This document shows, one piece after another, positions 26,883 to 36,135 of a DNA stretch of 64,000 nt. Positions within the stretch are counted from its first letter, which is position 1. Every line of letters begins with the position of its first letter. The DNA is from Sediminicola arcticus. Lineage in GTDB: Bacteria; Bacteroidota; Bacteroidia; Flavobacteriales; Flavobacteriaceae. The stretch is from positions 132,707 to 196,706 of the forward strand of contig NZ_JBEXAE010000006.1 in assembly GCF_040566695.1 (NCBI RefSeq), read 5' to 3'. The notes under the pieces are model-generated. The model saw only the letters and a list, made by a program, of their open reading frames with translations. It was not told where the DNA came from and searched no databases. The position numbers were made by a program, and so were the translations under genes.

Positions 26883-29105
26883 TTAGTCCCTTCTTGGTTT
26901 GCGATCTCTATCGCTGCCTCTTCGGTCACTTCCTCTTCTATCGTTCCCGCGATCTTCGCGTGGTGGTCTTTCTTTATACCCTTCAGGTTTTGGCAATAAT
27001 GCCTTACGGGAAACCTTATCTTTTCTGGTCCTAGGGTCCAATCCAAAATATTTAACATCAAATACGTCACCCATGTTTACCACATCGGATACATTTTCTG
27101 TGCGTTCCCAAGCCAATTCGGATACGTGTAACAATACTTCGTTCCCTGGGGCATCCAAATATTCTACAACAGCACCAAAGTCAAGCATCTTTATAACTTT
27201 TACTTCGTAAACGCTATCTACAGTTGGTTTGAACATCAACGAATCAATTTTTGCCAATACAGCATCAATTCCTTCCTGATTTGTTCCTAAAATTTCTACA
27301 ATTCCTTCTTCGGTAACAGGATCTTCATTGATGACAATGGTACAGCCAGTTACTTTTTGAAGTTCTTGGATCACTTTTCCACCAGGTCCGATCAAGGCAC
27401 CAATGAATTCGTTTGGAATGGTACGCGTGATCATTTTTGGAGAATGTGGTTTCACATCTGCATTTGGTGCGGCAATAGTTTCGGTAAGCTTACCAAGGAT
27501 ATGAATACGACCGGCTTGTGCCTGCTTTAATGCATTTACAAGAATTTCATAGGATAATCCTTTTACTTTAATATCCATCTGGCAAGCGGTAATTCCGTCT
27601 GCAGTTCCGGTTACTTTAAAGTCCATATCCCCTAAGTGATCTTCATCACCCAAAATATCGGAAAGTACAGCATATTTACCTGTTTCACCACCAGAAATCA
27701 ATCCCATTGCAATACCAGATACTGGTTTTGTTAGTTGTACCCCAGCATCCATTAATGCCATTGTACCAGCACAAACCGTTGCCATGGAAGAAGAACCGTT
27801 AGATTCCAATACCTCGGAAACAACACGTACGGTATAAGGACAATCTGCAGGGATCATTCCTTTTAAGGCACGTTGAGCCAAGTTACCATGTCCAACTTCT
27901 CTTCTTGATGTACCACGAAGTGGTTTAGCCTCACCGGTACAGAATGGAGGGAAATTATAATGTAAGTAGAAAGTCTCCTCACCTTCGTAAGATGGCATAT
28001 CTATCTTATTGGCTTCTCTTGAAGTACCTAAGGTTACCGTGGCCAATGCCTGGGTCTCACCTCTGGTGAAAATTGCAGAACCGTGCGTAGAGGGCAAATA
28101 ATCAACCTCACACCAGATAGGTCTAATCTCATCTGTTTTACGACCATCTAAACGCAAACCTTCATTTAAGGTAAGGTCACGAATGGCAGCTTTCTCTGCT
28201 TTTGAATAATATTTAGAAACTAAACCGCCGAAATCCTGAAGTTCCTCTTCGGAAAAAGTGGCTTTTATTTCTTCTTTGATCTCTTGAAAAGAAGCACTAC
28301 GCTCATGTTTGGCAGATCCGGCTTTAGCTACTGCATAAACCTTATCGTAGGCCAAATCATGAATCTTCTTAGCCAATTCCTCGTCTTCCCTTTCGGTAAC
28401 GTACTCACGTACTTCTTTCCTGCCAAAAGCTTCGGCAAGTCTAAGTTGGGCAGCACATTGTAATTTAATGTGATCATGGGCAAACTTAATGGCTTCCACC
28501 ATATCTTCTTCGCTAATTTCCTTCATCTCACCTTCTACCATCATTACCGAGTCTGCAGAAGCACCAATCATCATATCGATGTCAGATTCTTTTAACTGTG
28601 CTCTTGTTGGGTTGATGACGAATTCTCCGTTGATACGACCTACTCTTGCTTCAGAGATGGCACATTCAAAAGGAAAATCTGAAAGTTGTATTGCCGCTGA
28701 AGCTGCCAAACCGGCCATAGCTTCTGGCATAACGTCATCGTCATGAGACATTAATTGAATCATCACCTGGGTCTCAGCGTGGTAATCTTTTGGGAACAAG
28801 GGACGAAGAACACGGTCAACCAATCTCATGGTCAATACCTCTCCATCACTTGGTCTTGCTTCTCTTTTGAAGAAACCTCCTGGATAACGCCCAGAAGCTG
28901 CGAATTTTTCGCGATAATCTACGGTTAAAGGTAGAAAGTCAAGATCGCTTTGTTTGTAGTTGGAAACAACTGTACATAATAACATACATTTTCCTGATTG
29001 GACAACCACAGAACCATGGGCCTGTTTTGCCAATTTTCCAGTTTCGATAGAAATTTCCCTACCGTCACCAAGGTCTATGACCTCTTTAAAAACTTTTGGA
29101 ATCAT
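26883..29105 (-). CDS. pnp: Polyribonucleotide nucleotidyltransferase (PNPase)
   Basis: A 740-residue PNPase that degrades RNA 3' to 5' using phosphate. It contains two RNase PH domains (about residues 1-230 and 310-545; DFLPLTVDYREKFAASGRYPGGFFKREARPSD near the start is typical), a KH domain (IPNEFIGALIGPGGKVIQELQ, about 555-615) and an S1 domain (VYEVKVIKMLDFGAVVEYL, about 625-695). The C-terminal tail is a basic disordered stretch rich in RGSDRD repeats, which may help RNA binding. It lies downstream of rpsO, the usual order. Confidence 0.97.
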   Translation of the reverse strand: MIPKVFKEVIDLGDGREISIETGKLAKQAHGSVVVQSGKCMLLCTVVSNYKQSDLDFLPLTVDYREKFAASGRYPGGFFKREARPSDGEVLTMRLVDRVLRPLFPKDYHAETQVMIQLMSHDDDVMPEAMAGLAASAAIQLSDFPFECAISEARVGRINGEFVINPTRAQLKESDIDMMIGASADSVMMVEGEMKEISEEDMVEAIKFAHDHIKLQCAAQLRLAEAFGRKEVREYVTEREDEELAKKIHDLAYDKVYAVAKAGSAKHERSASFQEIKEEIKATFSEEELQDFGGLVSKYYSKAEKAAIRDLTLNEGLRLDGRKTDEIRPIWCEVDYLPSTHGSAIFTRGETQALATVTLGTSREANKIDMPSYEGEETFYLHYNFPPFCTGEAKPLRGTSRREVGHGNLAQRALKGMIPADCPYTVRVVSEVLESNGSSSMATVCAGTMALMDAGVQLTKPVSGIAMGLISGGETGKYAVLSDILGDEDHLGDMDFKVTGTADGITACQMDIKVKGLSYEILVNALKQAQAGRIHILGKLTETIAAPNADVKPHSPKMITRTIPNEFIGALIGPGGKVIQELQKVTGCTIVINEDPVTEEGIVEILGTNQEGIDAVLAKIDSLMFKPTVDSVYEVKVIKMLDFGAVVEYLDAPGNEVLLHVSELAWERTENVSDVVNMGDVFDVKYFGLDPRTRKDKVSRKALLPKPEGYKERPPREDRGNDRRGSDRRGSDRDRKPRRD

Positions 29106-29303
29106 AAATTTTAATTAGAACCTGCGAATTACAGATTAGTTAAACAATGGTCTTTTCGTCTTACCTAGACGGACTGTGTTGTTGTGTTGTCGTTGTGTGT
29201 TGGACCAATGAAAAACTATGTGCAAGCTTTTTGTTTTGCCTCAAAAAATTGATTTTGAGGATTTTGTAATCGGTTTTCTTCGATAGTGAAGTAAACCTAT
29301 AAA

Positions 29304-29330
29304 AAAGGGGGAAGCTTAGCTTCCCCCTTT
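29304..29330 (-). terminator. Terminator after rpsO
   Basis: AAAGGGGGAAGCT (29304-29316) and AGCTTCCCCCTTT (29318-29330) form a strong G-C stem 4 bp past the rpsO stop, followed by a U-run on the minus strand. Confidence 0.9.
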
Positions 29331-29334
29331 AAAA

Positions 29335-29604
29335 TTATTTTCTGATGTTCAATTCTTTGATGATAAGACGATATCTTACAATATCCTTTTTGATCAAATA
29401 ATCCAATAGACTTCTTCTTTTACCTACCAACATTACTAAGGAACGCTCAGTGTTGAAATCCTTGCGGTTTCTTTTTAAGTGTTCCGTTAAGTGGTTGATT
29501 CTGTAAGTAAACAAAGCGATTTGTCCTTCTGCAGAACCTGTGTTCGTTTCAGTTTCGCCGTGTTTTTTAAAGATCTCGGCCTTTACTTCTTTAGATAAAT
29601 ACAT
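29335..29604 (-). CDS. rpsO: 30S ribosomal protein S15
   Basis: An 89-residue S15, the normal length. It binds 16S rRNA in the central domain of the 30S subunit. Family segments GSAEGQIALFTYRINHLTEHLKRNRKD and LVGKRRSLLDYLIKKD are clear. The gene precedes pnp and has its own terminator. A TATCTTTG -7 element (29664-29657 on the minus strand) and a 7-bp stem-loop at the start of the predicted leader suggest it may be autoregulated, as in other bacteria. Confidence 0.97.
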   Translation of the reverse strand: MYLSKEVKAEIFKKHGETETNTGSAEGQIALFTYRINHLTEHLKRNRKDFNTERSLVMLVGKRRSLLDYLIKKDIVRYRLIIKELNIRK

Positions 29605-29634
29605 TCCAATATTGTTTAATGATTTTTATGTATG

Positions 29635-29664
29635 TGATTGATTTTCAATCAGGGCGCAAAGATA
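29635..29664 (-). promoter_or_regulatory. rpsO promoter and leader hairpin
   Basis: TATCTTTG (29664-29657) is a perfect -7 match. The inverted repeat TGATTGA-TTT-TCAATCA (29635-29651) lies where transcription should begin, so the 5' end of the mRNA could fold into a 7-bp stem. Confidence 0.55.
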
Positions 29665-29778
29665 GGATTTTTTTTAGAATCTGTCTACATCCAAAATATT
29701 TTTTAAGGCACAGATTAAACTTTTTGAAGTAACCTAGGTCATAATATAGAACGTTAAAGAATTGTTATTATAAAAAGA

Positions 29779-30725
29779 GTGATAAACGATCGTACCATTA
29801 AGCTAGCTAATGAATCGCCAATTATAGATGACAAATGTGAAACAATTAAATTTAAACAGAAGAAAAATAGTCTCAAAATCTCAAATGTAACAGGCGTAGT
29901 GCTTATGGCATTATTGGTATTGGCTTCCTGTGCCAAGGATGAATCTCCTATTATTGTTGACGAAGCAACTTTTGATGTGGCGGAGCTTACCAGCAGCGAT
30001 GAAGCGGAATTAATTTCTGAAGAAATAGCCAATATTAGGGAAGACGTTTACGCTACAGAGGAAACTAATGCAATCTCTAAAGTTGATTTTACTTCCAATT
30101 ACTTGCCCGATTGTGTTACCGTAACTACTGTGGTCACCAGTACCACTAAGTAAACCACTATTGATTTTGGTGAGGGTTGTGAACTTCCAAATGGCAATCT
30201 TCTACAAGGTATCATCTTTTTAAGCTACGCCAAGGATATGGAAATGGCCACCAAAACCATAAATCGTTCCCTGGAGGACTTTACCTTTAATGGCGTGGCT
30301 GTGGAAGGAAGTTCTAGGCTAGTAAGAATGCGTTCTAATGATAATGGAAATCCGCAATCCGAAGCCGTTGCTAGTTATAGTGGGTTATGGCCCGATGGCG
30401 GTACCGCCAGCTTTACGACCAATAGGACTAGGGAGTGGTTAGAAGGCTATGGTTCAGGTTTTTGAGAGATAATGTGTTTTTAATTTCGGGCCAGGGTACC
30501 TATACTGGAAAAATCAGGAACGTCTGTGCCAAAGAAATTGTCACCATTTTGCGCAGGGAAGCGTCCTGTAGGTTTATTTTAAGTGGTGTATTGGCGATTT
30601 CCAAAAATGATGCTACCGCGAGTCTAGATTTTGGCGATGGTAGTTGTGACTCCAAAGGGCTGCTTACCTATTCTAATGGCGATATGAGGGAAATTTTCTT
30701 AAGAAGGTTAATAGGAATTAAATAG
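29779..30725 (+). pseudogene. Broken lipoprotein gene
   Basis: The reading frame encodes VVLMALLVLASCAKDES (a lipobox with LASC) and continues to an in-frame TAA at 30151-30153. It resumes in the same frame with TIDFGEGCELPNGNLLQGIIF and runs to a frameshift near 30465, after which the third frame carries LRDNVFLISGQGTYTGKIRNVCAKEIVT...SLDFGDGSCDSKGLLTYSNGD to 30725. The parts join into one plausible 315-residue secreted protein of unknown family. The only start in frame is GTG 29779, 42 codons before the lipobox. Two lesions in smoothly coding sequence indicate a young pseudogene; a sequencing error is possible for one of them, less so for both. Confidence 0.75.
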
Positions 30726-30728
30726 AAT

Positions 30729-30762
30729 AAAAAAGCCCTGATGGAAACATCAGGGCTTTTTT
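30729..30762. terminator. Bidirectional terminator
   Basis: GCCCTGATG and CATCAGGGC pair around the loop GAAA, flanked by A and T runs. It lies between the broken lipoprotein gene and accD, which converge on it. Confidence 0.9.
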
Positions 30763-30763
30763 A

Positions 30764-31630
30764 TTATGCTTGTTTTCTGATTGGATTGTTTTGAATCAAA
30801 TCTATATAATTATTGATCTTTCTTTTTAGATCTCTACGGTGAACAATGAAGTCTAAAAATCCGTGTTCTTTGAGAAATTCTGCAGTTTGGAAATCTGCCG
30901 GTAATTCTTTTCCGGTGGCTTCTTTAACTACTCTGGGGCCTGCAAAACCAATTAATGCACCAGGCTCCGAAATATTGATATCTCCCAGCATGGCATAGGA
31001 TGCAGTGGTCCCTCCCGTTGTGGGATCTGTGCATAAGGAAATGTAAGGTAGTCCGGCTTCTGCCAATTGTGCTAGTTTAGCCGATGTCTTGGCTAGTTGC
31101 ATTAAAGACAGGGCGGCTTCCATCATACGAGCACCACCAGACTTGGAAATCATAACAAAAGGTAATTTATTTTTGATGGAGTAATCAATTCCCCTTGCTA
31201 TTTTTTCTCCTACCACACTCCCCATGGATCCACCAATAAAGGCAAAGTCCATACAGCAGATCACAACTTCCTTCCCTAAAGATTTACCAACACCAGTCCT
31301 AACAGCATCGTTTAGTCCTGTTTTGGCCTGTGCGGCTTTCAATCTTTCAGAATATTTTTTAGTATCCTCAAAATTTAAGGGATCCTTGGATGTTAATTTT
31401 GCATCTAATTCTTTGAACTTGTTGTCATCAAATAAGATTTGAAAATATTCCTTGCTGCCAATTCTTACGTGGTAATCATCTTCGGGGCTCACATAAAAGT
31501 TTTTGGCCAATTCATCTGCCTCTACAATTTTACCCGTGGGAGATTTGTACCATAACCCTTTTGGGGTATCCTTTTTCTGATCGGTGGCGGTCTGTATTCC
31601 TTTTTCTTTTCTTTTAAACCAAGACGACAT
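30764..31630 (-). CDS. accD: Acetyl-CoA carboxylase carboxyltransferase beta subunit
   Basis: A 288-residue AccD, which with AccA transfers CO2 from biotin-BCCP to acetyl-CoA to make malonyl-CoA. The carboxyltransferase core is clear: CCMDFAFIGGSMGSVVGEKI, SKSGGARMMEAALSLMQLAKT and TGGTTASYAMLGDI. The four zinc-ribbon cysteines of the E. coli protein are absent: the aligned region reads GLWYKSPTGKIVEADEL...YVSPEDDYH (residues 25-54), with S, G, S and D where C is expected. It lies 34 bp downstream of fbaA, probably co-transcribed. Confidence 0.95.
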   Translation of the reverse strand: MSSWFKRKEKGIQTATDQKKDTPKGLWYKSPTGKIVEADELAKNFYVSPEDDYHVRIGSKEYFQILFDDNKFKELDAKLTSKDPLNFEDTKKYSERLKAAQAKTGLNDAVRTGVGKSLGKEVVICCMDFAFIGGSMGSVVGEKIARGIDYSIKNKLPFVMISKSGGARMMEAALSLMQLAKTSAKLAQLAEAGLPYISLCTDPTTGGTTASYAMLGDINISEPGALIGFAGPRVVKEATGKELPADFQTAEFLKEHGFLDFIVHRRDLKRKINNYIDLIQNNPIRKQA

Positions 31631-31664
31631 AGGCTGAATATTTAAATAAGACGGTTACTGGGTC

Positions 31665-32732
31665 TTATAATGTGTTAACGTTATTTAAATCTTCGAAAGC
31701 TTTCTTCAATCTTTCTACAAATGTTTTTTCGCCTTCGCGTAACCAAACTCTAGGGTCGTAATACTTTTTGTTAGGCTCGTCTGATCCGTTTGGATTTCCA
31801 ATTTGAGATTGTAGGTAGTCTTTTTTATCTTGTATGTAATCTCTGATCCCTGTTAGAAACGCATATTGCAAATCTGTATCAATGTTCATTTTGATAACCC
31901 CGTAACTAATACCTTCACGGATTTCTTCTACGGTAGATCCAGAACCGCCATGGAAAACAAAATCAATATGATTGTGCCCTACATTGTATTTTTTAGAGAT
32001 ATACTCCTGTGAGTTCTTCAAAATTTTTGGGGTCAGTTTTACGTTTCCTGGTTTGTAAACACCATGAACGTTACCAAAAGCAGCTGCAATGGTAAATCTT
32101 GGGCTTATTTTAGAAAGCTCTTCATAAGCATAGGCAACCTCTTCTGGTTGAGTGTACAATTTAGAATCATCTACATCCGAATTGTCAACACCATCTTCCT
32201 CACCACCTGTGATTCCCAATTCAATCTCCAAGGTCATTCCTATCTTACTCATTCTCGTAAGATATTTTTTGCAGATTTCAATATTTTCTTCGATTGGTTC
32301 TTCGGAAAGATCAATCATATGAGAGCTGTACAATGGTTTTCCGGTTTCAACGAAATATTTTTCACTGGCATCCAAAAGCCCGTCTATCCAAGGCAATAAT
32401 TTCTTGGCGCAATGATCTGTATGTAAGATTACGGTAGCTCCATAGGCTTCAGCCAATTCATGAACGTGCTTTGCTCCAGCTATAGCACCTAATATGGCCG
32501 CTTTTTGTCCGTCATTTGACAAACTTTTACCAGCGTTGAACTGAGCACCTCCGTTAGAAAATTGTATAATAACAGGGGCATTTAAACTGGCAGCAGTTTC
32601 TAATACACCATTAACAGTGTCAGAACCAATTACGTTTACTGCGGGTAATGCAAACCCTTTTTCTTTTGCGTATTTAAAGATTGCTTGGACTTCATCACCC
32701 GTAGCAACTCCTGGTTTAATATTATGAGCCAT
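31665..32732 (-). CDS. fbaA: Class II fructose-bisphosphate aldolase
   Basis: A 355-residue zinc-dependent aldolase of the E. coli FbaA type, cleaving fructose-1,6-bisphosphate to dihydroxyacetone phosphate and glyceraldehyde-3-phosphate. The metal-site segment ILHTDHCAKKLLPW is visible near residue 110, followed by GITGGEEDGVDN (phosphate-binding loop region) and FVFHGGSGSTVEEI. A perfect -7 element (TACTTTTG) lies about 37 bp upstream of the start. accD follows. Confidence 0.97.
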   Translation of the reverse strand: MAHNIKPGVATGDEVQAIFKYAKEKGFALPAVNVIGSDTVNGVLETAASLNAPVIIQFSNGGAQFNAGKSLSNDGQKAAILGAIAGAKHVHELAEAYGATVILHTDHCAKKLLPWIDGLLDASEKYFVETGKPLYSSHMIDLSEEPIEENIEICKKYLTRMSKIGMTLEIELGITGGEEDGVDNSDVDDSKLYTQPEEVAYAYEELSKISPRFTIAAAFGNVHGVYKPGNVKLTPKILKNSQEYISKKYNVGHNHIDFVFHGGSGSTVEEIREGISYGVIKMNIDTDLQYAFLTGIRDYIQDKKDYLQSQIGNPNGSDEPNKKYYDPRVWLREGEKTFVERLKKAFEDLNNVNTL

Positions 32733-32768
32733 AATTTTTTATGTATTTGTTTCTATGAATCGAATCTA

Positions 32769-32776
32769 CAAAAGTA
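32769..32776 (-). promoter_or_regulatory. -7 element of fbaA-accD
   Basis: TACTTTTG on the minus strand matches TAnnTTTG exactly; the predicted leader is about 30 nt. No -33 TTG is found at the usual spacing. Confidence 0.5.
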
Positions 32777-32791
32777 AGAAAATTATTAGGT

Positions 32792-35383
32792 CTAAAAAGG
32801 ATAATTTATACCTATGTTGAACACGGCGTTGCCAAAGTTATAGTCTCTGAACCATCTTTTGGAACCTTCTTCCGCTGGATTATACGTTTTAAAACCAGTG
32901 TCTAAGCGAAAAACAAAGTATGTGAAATCGTAACGAAGTCCAAAACCAGTTCCAAGGGCAATATCAGCGAAAGATCCTAAATTGTTAAATGTAGCCTCCG
33001 GATTTCCTACGTCATCAAAAACGTTCCATATATTACCCGCATCGGCAAAAAGAGCACCTTTTACATCCCCTGCAATGGGAAAGCGATATTCCAAGTTAAA
33101 AGCTAATTTTAAGTTAGCCTCGTTAAAGTCATTTAAATTTTCTGTGGTACCAGGTCCAAGGGAATATGCGTTCCATGCCCTATTATCGTTAGATCCCCCA
33201 GCAAAATAACTACGAACAAAAGGGATGTTACTAGAATTACCATAAGGCACAGCCAACCCAAAAAAGCTCCTAAAAGCAATTACATTGGATCGGGAAATAT
33301 CCCAATGTTTGATGTAATCGAATTCTGTTTTTATATATTCGGAGTAGGGTACCCCAAAAACCAAATTTTGTCCATTGTCATTTTGATTGAAGGGTATTAC
33401 ATTTTCCAGGGCAGACAGTAAAGCACCCGCACTCTCAAATTTCATCCTGAATTGATAAAATTCGGTATCGCTAATGCCCTGTTTGTTGTTTTTGGTGAAC
33501 GTATAGTTGCCGGCAAAAATGAGGTTGTTTTCTGTAAGCCTTACCCTGCGCTCTTCTAAGCTTCGTACATCACTGAAGTCCGTGGAAGATTGGGGGGCCA
33601 GTCCGTTTTCCAATATAGCCTCGGTAAAACCTGTTGTTCCGTCTGGGATGGCCAATTCTAAGTTATCGTCATTATTTGGGTCCTCAAAAAAAGTGGCCAA
33701 ACTAGGATCCGATTCATAGTTATCTGCAATGTTATCCAAGAGTTCATAACTGTTGTTGTAGACATTGTAGTACCTATCTGGGTTCAAATTTCTAACATAT
33801 TGTATGTTGAGCAGTTCAATGTTGTGATTTTTAGTTTCAGAAGGGGACCAGTTATACCCGTAAATAGTGTTCAGGGTTTGTTTGTCCAACCCAATATTCT
33901 TTTGAAAACTGGTTCCAATGGTTATTTTGGTCTGGGGCAACATATAATAAGGGATGATCTTTTTGGTGCTTACAAAGGGCAACCAAAGCCTTGGAAAATT
34001 AAGATTGATATCACCGCCAATTTCTGTAACGTACTTCTCATCAGATAGGGAGGCGTCGCTTAAAAGACCTACTGATCCCCTAGCTGAGAAGCTCAAGGTT
34101 TCTGCACCTCCGAATACGTTTCTCGTCACTAGGGAGGAACTAAATGCCAAGCCAGCATATTGAATATTGGAATGAGTAACATCCGTATCCAATTGTAGGG
34201 AGTATTTGGGCCTTGCCGAGAGATAGATGTTGGCATCTATCTTACTCTGAGTACTGTCCACAATAAAATCAATATTGGGGTATTTAAAAGTATTCAGGTT
34301 TGCAATTTGCCTATAGGTACGTATCCTGTCCAATTCTCTATAAATACTGTCTTTTTTGATGAATATGGCATCTGTGAGCGCCTTAGGTTTGTACCGCAAC
34401 TTCCCTTTGTAATAAATAGTGTAATTGTTGTAATCTATAGACTGTAGAGAATCTTCATCCGTATTAAATAGGTAATCAGCATAAATGTTGACCTTCTTGA
34501 ACCTATGCACATAATATTTGGAAGTGGTCACCGTGTTTTCGTCTCGTTTTCTGAGATCTTCGATACTCATTGCTACATTTAATTTTTGGTCACCGCTGGC
34601 CTTGGTGGTGTCCCTTAGTATCTCATAAGAAATGGAGCTTTCCTGAAAACCGTATATCCCAGTATTTCTGAAGATATTGGTGAGACGTTCCCGCTCATTG
34701 TTAAAATCTGAAATATTGAACTGCCTCCCACTTTTTACTAATGAACCCTTGCCATTTAATTGGTAGATGGAATCTATTGCTGTAGAAGATATATTTTTTG
34801 AAAAGGTGTCAATCATAAATGGGTCTCCCAAAGTTAATTGGTAATCTATAGCCGCGCGCTGTTTTCTTTTGCTACTGTCCAGAACATAGGTTGCATTGGC
34901 GTTAAAATATCCTTTGCCCCCATAATAGGCCTTTAGTCGCTCCAAGGATTTTCGGGTTCTAGAGGTGTCTATGATCACCGGGGCTTCCCCTATTTGTTTT
35001 AACCATTCACTGTACCCTTTTACCAAAAACGATTCCCCAAGTTTGGTCACTTGTTTTTTGGACAAAAGGTTGTTAAGATGTTCTTCCCTTTTATCATTTT
35101 TATGTAACCAAACCTGATAGGAAGAATCGGGATTTTTTTTTGCTAGATTATAGAGATGTAATCGCAAAGGATATTTTAAAAGGGTGCTATTCGGTTTTTG
35201 TACGATAAGGCTTTGAGCATCTTCACTAGAGACTTTTTCTCCATCGGCATGAATGGTGTTTCTCGTCAATAAAAGCTCATCTTCGGCCACCCTTTTAAGT
35301 GCATTACAGGAGGTAATTGCGATACCTAGCAATAATAAACCTATTTTTGCGCTGTGATTTTTTAAACTAAAAAGGGTCTTCAT
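32792..35383 (-). CDS. tamL: TamL: lipoprotein BamA/TamA-family outer-membrane protein
   Basis: An 863-residue Omp85-family protein. I choose ATG 35383, which gives a lipoprotein signal with lipidation at C26 (GIAITSC); the upstream alternative would overlap the divergent gene. The N-terminal half holds POTRA-like repeats (e.g. SLERLKAYYGGKGYFNANATYVLD) and the C-terminal 400 residues form the barrel, ending GNAVFNIGINYPF with a terminal Phe. TamL is the Bacteroidota lipid-anchored counterpart of TamA, pairing with a TamB protein (not in this window) for envelope assembly. The start codon is only 24 bp from that of the divergent methyltransferase. Confidence 0.88.
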   Translation of the reverse strand: MKTLFSLKNHSAKIGLLLLGIAITSCNALKRVAEDELLLTRNTIHADGEKVSSEDAQSLIVQKPNSTLLKYPLRLHLYNLAKKNPDSSYQVWLHKNDKREEHLNNLLSKKQVTKLGESFLVKGYSEWLKQIGEAPVIIDTSRTRKSLERLKAYYGGKGYFNANATYVLDSSKRKQRAAIDYQLTLGDPFMIDTFSKNISSTAIDSIYQLNGKGSLVKSGRQFNISDFNNERERLTNIFRNTGIYGFQESSISYEILRDTTKASGDQKLNVAMSIEDLRKRDENTVTTSKYYVHRFKKVNIYADYLFNTDEDSLQSIDYNNYTIYYKGKLRYKPKALTDAIFIKKDSIYRELDRIRTYRQIANLNTFKYPNIDFIVDSTQSKIDANIYLSARPKYSLQLDTDVTHSNIQYAGLAFSSSLVTRNVFGGAETLSFSARGSVGLLSDASLSDEKYVTEIGGDINLNFPRLWLPFVSTKKIIPYYMLPQTKITIGTSFQKNIGLDKQTLNTIYGYNWSPSETKNHNIELLNIQYVRNLNPDRYYNVYNNSYELLDNIADNYESDPSLATFFEDPNNDDNLELAIPDGTTGFTEAILENGLAPQSSTDFSDVRSLEERRVRLTENNLIFAGNYTFTKNNKQGISDTEFYQFRMKFESAGALLSALENVIPFNQNDNGQNLVFGVPYSEYIKTEFDYIKHWDISRSNVIAFRSFFGLAVPYGNSSNIPFVRSYFAGGSNDNRAWNAYSLGPGTTENLNDFNEANLKLAFNLEYRFPIAGDVKGALFADAGNIWNVFDDVGNPEATFNNLGSFADIALGTGFGLRYDFTYFVFRLDTGFKTYNPAEEGSKRWFRDYNFGNAVFNIGINYPF

Positions 35384-35389
35384 AGAGAT

Positions 35390-35397
35390 CAAAAATA
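35390..35397 (-). promoter_or_regulatory. -7 element of tamL
   Basis: TATTTTTG on the minus strand matches TAnnTTTG exactly and ends 6 nt before the tamL start codon, so the transcript would have almost no leader. Confidence 0.45.
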
Positions 35398-35407
35398 CAT
35401 TATTTGT

Positions 35408-36127
35408 ATGGTTGTTAAAAGCCAAATAAAATTTATAAAAAACCTACAACAAAAAAAGTACCGAAATGAACATCAGTTGTTTGTTGCAGAGGGTGTAAAG
35501 TTAGTGAGGGAGCTATTGGAATCAGATTTTGGGGTATATGGGATTTATACTACCGATCTTGGATTGGTGAAGAAATCGGAGTTGGTGCATCTGATATCCG
35601 AAGTTGATCTACAAAAAATGAGCGGCCTAAAGTCACCTAATAAAATTATTGGTGTATTTCACTATCCCAAAGAAAGGGATATACTTATTACTGACTGGGT
35701 AGTGGTTCTGGATGATGTGCGGGATCCTGGTAATTTAGGGACCATAATTAGATTGTGCGATTGGTTTGGTATTGATCAATTGGTGTGCTCCTTGAATACA
35801 GTGGATTGTTTCAATCCAAAAACCTTGCAAGCAACAATGGGGTCTCTTGGCCGAATGAATATCTTTTATACCGATGTGATCCATTTTCTGAAAAACACCA
35901 CCTTGCCTATTTATGGGGCGTTTATGAATGGAACAACTGTTTATGAGGAACAGTTTCCAGAAAATGGTGTTTTAGTTATGGGTAACGAAGCAAATGGTGT
36001 AAGTGCAGAGGTTGAAGCCTTGATCGCTAAAAAAATCGCCATTCCTCAATTCGGGAAAAGTAATACCGAAAGTTTGAATGTTGCCACGGCCACGGCCATA
36101 CTTTTAAACGAAATAAGAAGAAGATAA
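35408..36127 (+). CDS. SpoU/TrmH family RNA methyltransferase
   Basis: A 239-residue RNA 2'-O-methyltransferase with an N-terminal substrate-binding domain (NLQQKKYRNEHQLFVAEGVKLVRELL) and a C-terminal SPOUT knot. Motifs 1-3 are seen as DDVRDPGNLGTIIRLCDW, VLVMGNEANGVSAE and IPQFGKSNTESLNVATATAILLNE. SpoU enzymes act on tRNA or 23S rRNA; the exact target nucleotide cannot be told. It is divergent from tamL, sharing a 24-bp gap, so both promoters must overlap coding sequence. Confidence 0.9.
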   Translation: MVVKSQIKFIKNLQQKKYRNEHQLFVAEGVKLVRELLESDFGVYGIYTTDLGLVKKSELVHLISEVDLQKMSGLKSPNKIIGVFHYPKERDILITDWVVVLDDVRDPGNLGTIIRLCDWFGIDQLVCSLNTVDCFNPKTLQATMGSLGRMNIFYTDVIHFLKNTTLPIYGAFMNGTTVYEEQFPENGVLVMGNEANGVSAEVEALIAKKIAIPQFGKSNTESLNVATATAILLNEIRRR

Positions 36128-36135
36128 TGTAAGCT

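Noticed and set aside
26711..27070. Long opposite-frame ORF at the 3' end of pnp
   Set aside because: It is a shadow of the repetitive RGSDRD-coding tail of pnp in another frame.
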